The translations under genes were made by a program, and so were the position numbers. The notes under the pieces are model-generated. The model was not told the DNA's origin and did no database searches. It saw only the letters and a list, made by a program, of their open reading frames with translations. A DNA stretch of 12,169 nt from Desulfobacterales bacterium C00003060 (GTDB lineage: Bacteria > Desulfobacterota > Desulfobacteria > Desulfobacterales > C00003060), in contig MAXP01000123.1 of NCBI GenBank assembly GCA_001751085.1, positions 1-12,169 on the forward strand. Direction: 5' to 3'. Positions 1-7,870 of this stretch are shown here, piece by piece (the first letter of the stretch is position 1; every line of letters starts with the position of its first letter).

Positions 1-2
1 CC

Positions 3-36
3 AAAAAAAAGGACTTAGAAAAGCATCTAAGTCCTT
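3..36 (-). terminator. Intrinsic terminator of the initiator tRNA gene
   Basis: Read on the minus strand, a perfect 11-bp stem (arms at plus positions 9-19 and 26-36) closes a 6-nt loop and is followed at once by an unbroken run of T (plus-strand A at 3-10). It lies about 10 nt beyond the encoded CCA end of the tRNA, as expected for a single-gene tRNA transcript. On the plus strand the stem is followed only by GG and five T, so termination in that direction would be weaker. Confidence 0.9.
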
Positions 37-46
37 GGTTTTTCTG

Positions 47-123
<77 letters not shown>

Positions 124-136
124 ACAAATTTAAACT

Positions 137-165
137 ATTTTAGATCTTCCTTCCCTCCCTGTCAA
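137..165 (-). promoter_or_regulatory. Sigma-70-type promoter for tRNA-fMet
   Basis: On the minus strand a -35 box TTGACA (plus 160-165) and a -10 box TAAAAT (plus 137-142) are separated by exactly 17 nt. The -10 box ends 13 nt before the mature tRNA 5' end. The -35 box begins 3 nt past the stop codon of the upstream ApgM-like gene, so the tRNA can be expressed independently of that operon. Confidence 0.85.
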
Positions 166-168
166 GGG

Positions 169-1380
169 TTATTTGGAAAAACGTATCAATCGATTTATGA
201 GCTTTGACCCATCAGCGACAAGCACGCCCCGGGCCTCGGCATTTTCCTCGCTGAAGCCACCAGAACCCTGCGGTGGGATGGAAATACCCGTGCCACAAAT
301 TGCAAACGGGACAGGCTCTGTTGTGTGGGTCCTCACAGAAATAGGGGTATAATGATCCGTTGTGACCATTACACGGTATTCTGAAAAGCCCTTCATTCCA
401 TCCAAGACCTTTCCCACGACCATAGAGTCAAATGCCTCGATAGCGGAGACCTTTTTGTCCAGCAACCCGGCATGCCCTGCCTCGTCCGGGGCCTCTACAT
501 GCACGTAAACCAGATCAACACCTTTGATGGCAGCCAGGGCATATGTGGCCTTGGCCTCGTAATCGGTATCAAAATACCCCGTGGCGCCGGGGACCTTTAT
601 TACTTCAAGCCCTGCATAGACGCCTATCCCTTTCAAGAGGTCCACGGCGGAAATCATGGCCCCTGTAAGCCCTGTCTTGTCTTTGAAAGCCTCCAGCACT
701 GGGGCATGCCCTTGACCCCAAAACCAGATATGGTTAGCTGGTTTCGACCCTTTTTCAACACGCTTCATGTTGACCGGATGATCCTTCAATAATTTGCTCG
801 CACGTTCCATAAGCTGGAGCAACAACACCCCGCGAGATGCCATACGATCCAGATAGGGCTTAACTGCCTTGCCCGTGATATCGTGAGGAGGCATGGTCTC
901 AATATCCGCCGCTCCACCGTGCCAGACCATAAGATGCCGGTAGCTCACGCCAGGATAGAACCGAATTGATTCATCTCCCAAGGCCCTGTCCAGATCTTCG
1001 ATAATCTCACGGGCTTCATCACTGCTGATGTGACCGGCGCTGTAATCGTCCATGGTCAATACGCCATTTTGCGTGGAAAGAGTGACCAGGTTGCACCTAA
1101 AGGCCACATCTGTATCGGACAGATGGACGCCGAGGCTGGCCGCCTCCAGGGGGGCCCGCCTGGTCAGGGTCTTTTTCGGATTGTACCCCAGGACACTTAA
1201 GTTAGCCGTATCGCTTCCAGTCTCGCACCCCTGTGGAAGAGTTTGTGCCAGACCGAGTTCTCCGTGGTCGGCTATCCAGTCCATATGAGGAGTATGCGCA
1301 GCCGCAAGGGGGGTCTTGCCTCCAAGCTCGGCAATTGGGTAATCTCCCATACCGTCGCCCACCAAAATGATATATTTCAT
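169..1380 (-). CDS. ApgM/alkaline-phosphatase-fold phosphotransferase, probable alternative homoserine kinase
   Basis: The protein is 403 aa and belongs to the archaeal-type, cofactor-independent phosphoglycerate mutase family (COG3635) of the alkaline phosphatase superfamily. Visible motifs are the N-terminal metal-binding VGDGMGD (residues 7-13), the GSDTAN segment (55-60) whose Ser is the likely phosphorylated residue, HVEAPDEAGHAG, and the C-terminal metal site TTDHYTP with downstream THTTEP. A subset of this family found beside hom in genomes without classical thrB has been proposed to be homoserine kinase (TIGR02535). The present gene overlaps the hom stop codon by 4 nt (ATGA), which supports that reading, but phosphoglycerate mutase cannot be excluded. 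I chose the ATG at 1380 because of this coupling and a GAGG 7 nt upstream. A TTG two codons earlier is the alternative start. Confidence 0.87.
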   Translation of the reverse strand: MKYIILVGDGMGDYPIAELGGKTPLAAAHTPHMDWIADHGELGLAQTLPQGCETGSDTANLSVLGYNPKKTLTRRAPLEAASLGVHLSDTDVAFRCNLVTLSTQNGVLTMDDYSAGHISSDEAREIIEDLDRALGDESIRFYPGVSYRHLMVWHGGAADIETMPPHDITGKAVKPYLDRMASRGVLLLQLMERASKLLKDHPVNMKRVEKGSKPANHIWFWGQGHAPVLEAFKDKTGLTGAMISAVDLLKGIGVYAGLEVIKVPGATGYFDTDYEAKATYALAAIKGVDLVYVHVEAPDEAGHAGLLDKKVSAIEAFDSMVVGKVLDGMKGFSEYRVMVTTDHYTPISVRTHTTEPVPFAICGTGISIPPQGSGGFSEENAEARGVLVADGSKLINRLIRFSK

Positions 1381-2684
1381 CTCCAATCCTCAATTCGTAT
1401 CAGAACGGTCTCGTCCTTGACCACGTCGAGTTCATCGATTTCCGAAAGGGCCATCCGCACAGCCGCCTCCCTCGCCTCATGTGTAATCATTACAAGCGGC
1501 ACAGCGCCCACAATGTCACGACCTTTCTGGTGGACCGATTTGATGCTGATCTCATGCTTACCCAGAATCCCGGCGATCTTGGAAAGCACACCCGGCCTGT
1601 CTTCGGCTGAGACTCGAAAATAATACTCGGTCTCAAGCTCTTCGATTAACTTGATCCGCCTTGCCTTGACACGTGTAGGCTCATACCCAAGAGACGGCAC
1701 CCTTCCGATTGCACCTCTTATGATATTGCGGGCGACATCCACCAGATCGCTTACAACAGCGCTGCCTGTTGGCATCATTCCGGCCCCCGGTCCGTAGAAC
1801 ATCACGTTGCCTACTGCATCCCCTTTTACGTAAAGGGCATTGTAAGCCTCGTTTACACTGGCAAGCATGCTGTCGGCCGGTATCAGTGTGGGATGTACCC
1901 TGGCCTCAATTGCCTCACCATCGTCTTTTGAGATGGCCAGGAGTTTGATACGGTATCCGAACTCCTTGATGAACTTTATGTCAAGGGGTGTAATCTTTGA
2001 AATACCTTCTGTATAGACTGCCTTGAAGTCCATGGGTACGCCATAGGCGATACCAAGGAGTATGGTCAGTTTGTGCGCCGTGTCGATTCCTTCGACGTCA
2101 AAGGTGGGATCCGCCTCTGCATAGCCGAGAGCCTGAGCTTCCTTCAACACATCTGAAAAGGGTCTTCCCTGATCGGTCATCTTGGTCAAGATGTAATTGG
2201 CAGTGCCGTTCAAGATGCCAAAAAGACTTTGGATGTGGTTGGCAGCCAGGCCTTCTTTTATCGATCGAATAAGGGGGATACCTCCGCCCACGCTGGCCTC
2301 AAAGCCCACCTCCACGCCCTTTCGCAAGGCTGCGGAAAATATCTCATTCCCGTGTGCAGCAAGAAGGGCTTTATTGGCAGTAACTACCTGTTTGCCGTTT
2401 TCAATCGCTTTCAGAATAAAGCGCTTTGCCGGTTCATAACCACCAATCAGTTCCACAACAATATCAACCGCAGGGTCATCTACAACCTTTTCTGCATCGG
2501 TTGTAAGCAGACCGGCATCTACAGCTATCCCCCGGTCCCTTTCGAGGTTACGGGCAGCTATCCATTTCAGTGCAAGGGAGGCCCCGAGGCGAGACTCGAT
2601 CACCTCGTGGTTTTCCAGCAAGATCTTGACCATGCCGGACCCCACGGTCCCAAACCCCAACAAGCCAATGTGTATTTTTTTCAT
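1377..2684 (-). CDS. hom: Homoserine dehydrogenase with C-terminal ACT domain
   Basis: This enzyme reduces aspartate semialdehyde to homoserine with NAD(P)H, at the branch to threonine and methionine. The protein is 435 aa. The Rossmann nucleotide-binding loop GLLGFGTVGSG is at residues 7-17, TANKALLA at 102-109, GGGIP at 133-137 and GILNGTANYIL at 156-166. The signature ADPTFDVEGIDTAHK at 191-205 ends in the catalytic Lys. An ACT domain (about 354-430, EDRPGVLSKIAGIL) implies allosteric feedback, in this family usually by threonine. The start ATG has GAGGTG 5 nt upstream. The gene is the middle one of three: 78 nt after the aminotransferase and overlapping the ApgM-like gene by 4 nt. It is a monofunctional enzyme with no aspartokinase fusion. 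Confidence 0.97.
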   Translation of the reverse strand: MKKIHIGLLGFGTVGSGMVKILLENHEVIESRLGASLALKWIAARNLERDRGIAVDAGLLTTDAEKVVDDPAVDIVVELIGGYEPAKRFILKAIENGKQVVTANKALLAAHGNEIFSAALRKGVEVGFEASVGGGIPLIRSIKEGLAANHIQSLFGILNGTANYILTKMTDQGRPFSDVLKEAQALGYAEADPTFDVEGIDTAHKLTILLGIAYGVPMDFKAVYTEGISKITPLDIKFIKEFGYRIKLLAISKDDGEAIEARVHPTLIPADSMLASVNEAYNALYVKGDAVGNVMFYGPGAGMMPTGSAVVSDLVDVARNIIRGAIGRVPSLGYEPTRVKARRIKLIEELETEYYFRVSAEDRPGVLSKIAGILGKHEISIKSVHQKGRDIVGAVPLVMITHEAREAAVRMALSEIDELDVVKDETVLIRIEDWR

Positions 2685-2712
2685 TTAGTCACCTCGGAAC
2701 GTAAGCGTTCAC

Positions 2713-2736
2713 GGAGTGTTGGAGTAACGGAGTAAT
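2713..2736. repeat. Three tandem degenerate octamers between alaC-type gene and hom
   Basis: On the plus strand three 8-nt units follow each other without gaps: GGAGTGTT (2713-2720), GGAGTAAC (2721-2728) and GGAGTAAT (2729-2736). All three share the GGAGT core. They occupy the only gap inside the operon (2685-2762). Immediately to the left, GAACG and CGTTC can form a 5-bp stem. The role is unknown; the track may be a remnant of a longer octamer repeat. Confidence 0.55.
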
Positions 2737-2762
2737 AGCGTTAGGATTTATGAGACGGGGCA

Positions 2763-3929
2763 TTAGAGCATCTTGCGAATACCCCTTATGGCCTGATTGA
2801 TGCGCATCTTGTTTTCTATCAGGGCAAATCGAACGTAGTCGTCTCCGTATTCGCCAAAACCAAGCCCTGGAGAAACAGCCACCTTAGCTTCACGAATCAG
2901 CATCTTGGAAAACTCAACAGACCCCATCTTGAGGTATTGCTCAGGGATCTTTGCCCAAACGAACATGGTTCCCTTGGGTCGCTTGACCGGCCACCCTACC
3001 CTGGTCAGCCCGTCTATCAGGGCATCGCGCCTGGTCTTGTATGTGTCTACTATATTCTTAACACACTCCTGGGGCCCGTTAAGCGCAATAATGGATGCGA
3101 TTTGAATCGGTTGAAAAATGCCATAATCAAGATAGCTCTTTATGCGGCGAAGTGCTCCGACAATCTCAGCATTGCCAACGCAAAAGCCCACACGCCACCC
3201 AGGCATGCTGTAACTCTTGGAAAGCGAGAAGAATTCCACTCCTATGTCCTTGGCCCCAGGCACCTGAAGAAAACTGGGCGGCTTGTACCCGTCAAAGACA
3301 AGGTCTGCATAGGCAAAATCATGTATCACCAGGATGTCATGCTCTTTGGCGTAATCCACGACCTTTTCAAAAAACGCAAAATCGATCACTTCCGTTGTAG
3401 GATTGTGTGGAAAGGAAATAATGAGGATTTTGGGCCGGGGCCATGTCTGCTTTGTAGCCGCAATCAGGTCTTCAAAAAAGTCCCGATCCGGACTCAAAGG
3501 AATCCCGCGCACATCTCCGCCGGCAATGATTGCAGAATAGGGATGGATCGGGTAGGTGGGATTGGGCGAAAAGACGACATCCCCGGGACGTATGGTTACC
3601 AGGACAAGGTGAGAAATCCCCTCTTTGGCACCAATGGTGACGATCGCTTCGGTATCCGGGTCTATATCCACGCTAAACCTGCGTCCATACCAGTCGGCAA
3701 TCGCCATCCTAAGCTTTGTGATCCCCATGGATGCCGAATACCGGTGATTGTGACCCTTTCCGCATGCCTCTACCAGCTTATCCACAATGTGCTTTGGAGT
3801 AGGGAGATCGGGATTTCCCATCCCAAGATCGATAATGTCCTCTCCCGCGTGGCGGGCATCCATCTTGATCTTGTTCACCTGCGTAAAAACATAGGGGGGG
3901 AGTCGATTCAGCCGAGCAAATTCTTTCAT
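2763..3929 (-). CDS. alaC: AlaC-type class I/II aminotransferase (PLP-dependent)
   Basis: The protein is 388 aa, a normal length for fold-type I aminotransferases. The N-terminus ([17 protein letters not shown], then [13 protein letters not shown]) matches the AlaC glutamate-pyruvate transaminase group. Class features are PHNPTTE (174-180, cofactor-binding Asn), DFAYADL (204-210, Asp and Tyr contacting PLP), [12 protein letters not shown] (235-246) with Lys238 as the Schiff-base lysine, and Arg246. A substrate other than alanine, such as aspartate or LL-diaminopimelate, is possible because these families are close relatives and the gene leads a homoserine-pathway operon. AAAAGG lies 8 nt before the ATG. 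A consensus promoter precedes the gene at 3970-3998. Confidence 0.9.
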   Translation of the reverse strand: MKEFARLNRLPPYVFTQVNKIKMDARHAGEDIIDLGMGNPDLPTPKHIVDKLVEACGKGHNHRYSASMGITKLRMAIADWYGRRFSVDIDPDTEAIVTIGAKEGISHLVLVTIRPGDVVFSPNPTYPIHPYSAIIAGGDVRGIPLSPDRDFFEDLIAATKQTWPRPKILIISFPHNPTTEVIDFAFFEKVVDYAKEHDILVIHDFAYADLVFDGYKPPSFLQVPGAKDIGVEFFSLSKSYSMPGWRVGFCVGNAEIVGALRRIKSYLDYGIFQPIQIASIIALNGPQECVKNIVDTYKTRRDALIDGLTRVGWPVKRPKGTMFVWAKIPEQYLKMGSVEFSKMLIREAKVAVSPGLGFGEYGDDYVRFALIENKMRINQAIRGIRKML

Positions 3930-3969
3930 GATGCAAGCCTTTTGTAGGGTTTTTGTTTCTAAAATTACA

Positions 3970-3998
3970 TTAATACATCACGGCGGACGTGATGTCAA
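3970..3998 (-). promoter_or_regulatory. Promoter of the alaC-hom-apgM operon
   Basis: On the minus strand a perfect -35 box TTGACA (plus 3993-3998) is followed after 17 nt by TATTAA (plus 3970-3975). A start near plus 3963 would give a leader of about 34 nt containing the AAAAGG ribosome-binding site. The spacer is almost filled by the dyad described separately at 3975-3995. Confidence 0.75.
3975..3995. promoter_or_regulatory. Perfect dyad inside the alaC promoter spacer (operator candidate)
   Basis: The arms ACATCACG (3975-3982) and CGTGATGT (3988-3995) are perfect reverse complements around a 5-nt centre. The dyad spans from the -10 to the -35 box of the minus-strand promoter, the classic position for a repressor site. 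No T-run follows on either strand at the distance needed for an intrinsic terminator, so an operator is the better reading. The regulator is unknown. Confidence 0.5.
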
Positions 3999-4015
3999 AA
4001 AAATATTTCTTTGAC
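3994..4015. promoter_or_regulatory. AT-rich 22-bp near-perfect palindrome with back-to-back TTGAC elements
   Basis: The half-sites GTCAAA and TTTGAC flank an AAATATTT-like core. Ten of eleven base pairs are symmetric. The two outer half-sites provide divergent -35-like elements: TTGACA for the aminotransferase operon (minus) and TTGACT at 4011-4016 for purM (plus). For purM no good -10 sits at the ideal 17-nt distance. AT-rich hexamers such as TATTAA and ATTAAT are 14-15 nt away, so the purM promoter is not settled. Confidence 0.4.
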
Positions 4016-4049
4016 TTGTTGGAAGTATTATATTAATCGACACGTATCG

Positions 4050-4071
4050 TTCATTCACCAGTTTACGCTTT
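4050..4071. repeat. Partial copy of the MITE end in the purM leader
   Basis: This 22-nt stretch matches the reverse complement of the right end of the element at 10171-10386 at 21 of 22 positions (one A to G change). The six bases before it (GTATCG) resemble the element tip GCATCC. No clean opposite end or direct repeat is found downstream. A weakly similar inverted segment lies at 4115-4128 (AAACGTGCAAACGG). I read it as a decayed or partial member of the same repeat family. Confidence 0.6.
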
Positions 4072-4079
4072 CCCATGTT

Positions 4080-4135
4080 GGTTAAGCCGGAGAGCTTGTT
4101 GTATGGCGAGATTGAAACGTGCAAACGGATTAACC
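4080..4135 (+). promoter_or_regulatory. Long-range dyad in the purM leader
   Basis: GGTTAAGCCG (4080-4089) and CGGATTAACC (4126-4135) are complementary at nine of ten positions and enclose about 36 nt. If transcription starts near 4040, this would form a stem-loop in the purM 5' leader, ending 37 nt before the start codon. I do not recognise a known riboswitch. It could equally be part of the decayed repeat that begins near 4050. Confidence 0.3.
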
Positions 4136-4172
4136 AAATACTTACACACACACAAACGTAGCGGAGCGTGGT

Positions 4173-5225
4173 ATGAACGAGTCTCTTACCTATCAAGATG
4201 CTGGAGTAGATATCGACAAGGCGGAACTTTTCGTAGAGACGATCAAGAAAATCACTAATGAGGCCACCCCTCCATCAGGTGTGATTGCAGGCATTGGAGG
4301 GTTCAGCGGTCTCTATTCCCTTGACGTGAGCCAGTATGAAAATCCTGTTCTGGCAACCTCCACGGATGGCGTAGGGACCAAAATCAAGGTTGCTTGCATG
4401 ATGGACAAGCACGATACCATCGGGATTGACCTTGTGGCAATGTGTGTCAATGATATTGCAGTGCAGGGTGCCAAGCCCCTGTTCTTTCTTGACTATCTTT
4501 CCATGGGAACTCTTGTCCCCGAAATAGGTGAGGCCATTGTTCGTGGAATAATCGAGGGCTGCAAACATGCCGGGTGTGCTCTTATAGGCGGTGAAACAGC
4601 AGAGATGCCCGGAATGTATGGGAACGGTGAGTACGATCTTGCAGGATTTGTGGTTGGTATTGTAGACAACAACAGAATCGTGGATGGAGCAGAGATTGCA
4701 GTTGGTCACAAGGTTGTTGGTATCGCCTCAAGCGGTCTCCACAGCAACGGTTATTCCCTGGCCCGAAAAATCTGCTTTGACAGGCTCAAGCTAAAGGCAA
4801 ATGATACGGTTGACATACTCGGGAGAACGATCGGGGAAGAGCTTCTGGAACCCACAAAAATCTATTCCGAGGTCATCTTTCACGTCTTGCGTGATTTTCC
4901 AATACACGGGATTGCCCATATAACAGGTGGCGGCATTGTAGACAACCTGCCCCGCATACTTCCCTCATCCTGTATGGCCCTGATCCGTGAAAAAAGCTGG
5001 GAAACACCGCCTGTTTTCACCTTTCTTCAGGAAGCAGGTAAGATCTCTAAACGCGAGATGATGAGGACCTTCAATAATGGGATTGGCCTCATCCTCGTGC
5101 TCCCCGAACAAGCCACACAGGAAATACTGGACTTTCTTACGGCGATGGATGAAAAAGCCTATCTTATCGGCAGCATTGTGGAAAGACAAACGGCAGACAG
5201 CCAAATCGCCTGGGCAAAGGATTAG
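4173..5225 (+). CDS. purM: Phosphoribosylformylglycinamidine cyclo-ligase (AIR synthetase)
   Basis: PurM closes the imidazole ring of the purine precursor, converting FGAM and ATP to AIR in the fifth step of de novo IMP synthesis. The protein is 350 aa, the usual length. Conserved segments in order are STDGVGTKIKVA (63-74), GIDLVAMCVNDI (84-95), GCALIGGETAEMPGMY (134-149), GEYDLAGFVVGIVD (152-165), SSGLHSNGYSLAR (186-198), HITGGGIVDNLPR (249-261) and FNNGIGL near the C-terminus. GGAG lies 6 nt before the ATG. The gene stands alone, divergent from the aminotransferase operon and convergent with alaS, with which its stop codon overlaps. The other purine gene in the window, purN, lies 5 kb away on the opposite strand. 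Confidence 0.98.
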   Translation: MNESLTYQDAGVDIDKAELFVETIKKITNEATPPSGVIAGIGGFSGLYSLDVSQYENPVLATSTDGVGTKIKVACMMDKHDTIGIDLVAMCVNDIAVQGAKPLFFLDYLSMGTLVPEIGEAIVRGIIEGCKHAGCALIGGETAEMPGMYGNGEYDLAGFVVGIVDNNRIVDGAEIAVGHKVVGIASSGLHSNGYSLARKICFDRLKLKANDTVDILGRTIGEELLEPTKIYSEVIFHVLRDFPIHGIAHITGGGIVDNLPRILPSSCMALIREKSWETPPVFTFLQEAGKISKREMMRTFNNGIGLILVLPEQATQEILDFLTAMDEKAYLIGSIVERQTADSQIAWAKD

Positions 5226-7858
5226 AGCCTGGCCACCATATCAAAGACACCGGCCAGTGCTTCCGGCAGCTTTTCCGGCTTAGTCCCTCCGGCCTGTGCC
5301 ATGTCAGGGCGGCCACCGCCACCACCACCCACTGCAGCAGCCACCTGCTTTATGATCTTGCCGGCATGAAACCGACCCAGGTGGTCCTTTGTAACCTCGG
5401 CCACGAGCAGAACCTTGTCCGGTGTCCTGCTCCCCAGCACCACAATACCTGACTTCATCTTTGCTTTAAGGTGATCAGCCAGGTCCCTCAAGGCCGCCGG
5501 CATGTCTGCTGAGACCTCCTGAGCGAGGACACGCACACCATTGACAGTCTTGACCGCAGCAAGTAACTGATCCGACGTATCTGTCGCCGTCTTTGATTTC
5601 AAGCCGGCAACTTCCTTGTCCAGGTTCTTCAGTTGGGTCAGGACCTTCTGCAATCTCTCTGTAAGCTCATCAGGTTTGGTTTTTAGCATTTGCGCTAACG
5701 TATGCAAGGTCCAAGAGGTTTCCTGGGTGTAGGCCAGGGCGGCTTTTCCTGTGAGGGCCTCGATGCGCCGCACCCCTGCTGCCACGCTCCCCTCACTGAC
5801 CATCTTGAACAACCCGATATCTCCGGTCCGCGTAGTATGGGTTCCACCGCATAGTTCCTTGCTGAAGTCTTCAATTGTAACGAGACGGACGCGGTCACCA
5901 TACTTTTCCTCAAACAGCGCGGTTGCCCCGGTCTTTAAGGCCTCCTCAGCATCCATCTCCTCGATCCGGACAGGGATGTTTTGCTGAATCCTGTCATTGA
6001 CCAGGATCTCAATCTCCTGAAACGTCTTGTCGTCAAGGCCGGAAAAATGAGTAAAATCAAAGCGGAATCTTTCAGGCGCCACCAGGGATCCTGACTGCTT
6101 CACATGGTCCCCGAGGACCCGGCGCAGGACCGCGTGCAGGATATGGGTGGAAGTATGGTTTCTGGCAATGGCCATGCGTGTTTCCTGATCCACAGACAGG
6201 GTCACGGCTTGCCCTGGGAGAATCGTCCCTCGCAAGACCTTGCCTTTGTGAATAATTATGTCATTCGGATCCTTGACCGTATCTGAAACCTCCATCTCAA
6301 AATCCTGGCCGGAAATAATGCCACGGTCTCCCACCTGGCCCCCTGCCTCACCATAGAACGGTGTTTTGGCTACAACAATCTCAATCGAATCCCCTGCAGT
6401 GGCCTGTTCGACAGCCTTGCCGCCTTGAACCAGAACAAGTACCTCTGAGTCAATGGTTGTAACGTCATGACCCACAAATGCAGTTCGTATTCCTTGGGCC
6501 GAAAGGCCCTTGTAGGCTTTTATTGCCCATCGATCGCCAGAGCCCTTCCACGCTGTGCGCGACCGTAGCCTCTGCTGGGCCATGGCCTGCTCAAAACCTG
6601 TCATGTCTAGTGACATCCCGTCATCCCGCACGACATCCTGGATGATATCCACCGGAAAACCATAAGTATCATACATCTTAAAGATCAGATGGCCAGGCAC
6701 CTCCAAGATACCCATGGCCATTAACTCACCCAGTGCATCCTCCAGTACCCGCAGACCGGAGTCCAGTGTCGCCATGAAGCGCACCTCTTCATTCTTGATA
6801 ATATTCTTGATGTAGGCATCTGCCTCCAACAGTTCCGGGTAGGCCAACTTCATGACGTGAGAAACCTCTCCTGCAGCCTGGTGCAGAAAAGGGCGAGTCA
6901 CGCCAAGGCTTCGACCATAACGTATCGCCCGCCTCAGGATACGGCGTAGCACATATCCGCGTCCCTCGTTGGACGGGAGTACCCCGTCACCAATGAGGAA
7001 CGCCACGGCACGGCTGTGATCTGCGATCACCTTGATGGAGACGTCAATCTCCGGTGATTCCCCAAGAGAGTGACCAGAAATGGCCTCGACCTCTCTTATG
7101 ATGGGCATAAACAGATCGGTCTCATAGTTACTGGCAACCCCCTGGACCACTGCTGCAATGCGCTCAAGACCCAAGCCAGTATCAATGCTCGGCTTTGGAA
7201 GGCGTGTCATACTGCCGGATTGATCCCGGTTGAATTCCATAAAAACCAGATTCCAGAGCTCCAGGTAGCGGTCACAGTCACAACCGACTTTGCACTCCGG
7301 TTGCCCACAACCTATCGCCTCACCCTGGTCTATAAGGATCTCGGAGCAGGGACCGCACGGGCCTGTATCGCCCATGGACCAAAAATTGTCTTTTTCTCCG
7401 AGGCGAACAATCCGGTTTTCAGGGATTCCCGTCCGGCTGGCCCAAAGCCTGTGAGCATCATCATCTTTTTCGTACACCGAGACCCATAGTCTCTCTTCAG
7501 GGATACGATATCCCCTTGTCATGAGATCCCAGGCCAGCTCAATGGCCTGATCCTTAAAATAATCACCAAAAGAGAAGTTTCCCAGCATCTCAAAAAAGGT
7601 ATGGTGGCGGGCCGTGTGTCCAACATTTTCAAGGTCATTGTGTTTGCCGCCTGCCCGAACACATTTCTGAGAGCTGGTCGCGCGCACATAAGGGCGTTTG
7701 TCCTCCCCCAAAAAGGTCCGCTTGAACTGAACCATACCTGCATTCGTGAAAAGCAAGCTGGGATCTTCATCAGGCACAAGCAATGAGCTCTTTACAATCG
7801 TATGGCCCCTTTGCTCAAAATAGGCAAGGAACTTGCTGCGCAGATCATCTCCAGTCAT
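5222..7858 (-). CDS. alaS: Alanyl-tRNA synthetase
   Basis: AlaS charges tRNA-Ala and edits mischarged Ser and Gly. The protein is 878 aa, the full family length. The class II aminoacylation domain contains LLFTNAGMVQFKRTFLG (residues 35-51) and DTGLGLERI (226-234). The editing domain carries the zinc motif HTSTH (568-572) and CGGTH (670-674). The C-Ala domain has the Gly-rich stretch ending GGGRPDMAQAGG. I chose the ATG at 7858 (MTGDDLRSKF) because family members usually begin MTGxEIR. In-frame ATG at 7864 and GTG at 7867 are alternatives, and none has a clear Shine-Dalgarno. The recA stop is only 12 nt upstream, so translation is probably coupled. The 3' end overlaps the purM stop codon on the other strand. 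Confidence 0.98.
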   Translation of the reverse strand: MTGDDLRSKFLAYFEQRGHTIVKSSLLVPDEDPSLLFTNAGMVQFKRTFLGEDKRPYVRATSSQKCVRAGGKHNDLENVGHTARHHTFFEMLGNFSFGDYFKDQAIELAWDLMTRGYRIPEERLWVSVYEKDDDAHRLWASRTGIPENRIVRLGEKDNFWSMGDTGPCGPCSEILIDQGEAIGCGQPECKVGCDCDRYLELWNLVFMEFNRDQSGSMTRLPKPSIDTGLGLERIAAVVQGVASNYETDLFMPIIREVEAISGHSLGESPEIDVSIKVIADHSRAVAFLIGDGVLPSNEGRGYVLRRILRRAIRYGRSLGVTRPFLHQAAGEVSHVMKLAYPELLEADAYIKNIIKNEEVRFMATLDSGLRVLEDALGELMAMGILEVPGHLIFKMYDTYGFPVDIIQDVVRDDGMSLDMTGFEQAMAQQRLRSRTAWKGSGDRWAIKAYKGLSAQGIRTAFVGHDVTTIDSEVLVLVQGGKAVEQATAGDSIEIVVAKTPFYGEAGGQVGDRGIISGQDFEMEVSDTVKDPNDIIIHKGKVLRGTILPGQAVTLSVDQETRMAIARNHTSTHILHAVLRRVLGDHVKQSGSLVAPERFRFDFTHFSGLDDKTFQEIEILVNDRIQQNIPVRIEEMDAEEALKTGATALFEEKYGDRVRLVTIEDFSKELCGGTHTTRTGDIGLFKMVSEGSVAAGVRRIEALTGKAALAYTQETSWTLHTLAQMLKTKPDELTERLQKVLTQLKNLDKEVAGLKSKTATDTSDQLLAAVKTVNGVRVLAQEVSADMPAALRDLADHLKAKMKSGIVVLGSRTPDKVLLVAEVTKDHLGRFHAGKIIKQVAAAVGGGGGGRPDMAQAGGTKPEKLPEALAGVFDMVARL

Positions 7859-7870
7859 CTTCATCACTTG

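Noticed and set aside
2937..3947. Plus-strand open frame of 336 codons opposite the aminotransferase
   Set aside because: It mirrors a well-conserved gene, has no recognisable domain or ribosome-binding site, and its composition is that of an antisense shadow.
4144..4154. Short AC dinucleotide run before the purM ribosome-binding site
   Set aside because: Only about five units, too short to call a meaningful simple repeat.
3978..4196. Minus-strand open frame of 72 codons in the purM leader
   Set aside because: It overlaps the purM start and the AC-repeat gives a VCVCV run. It also covers the promoter and dyad region, so coding is unlikely.
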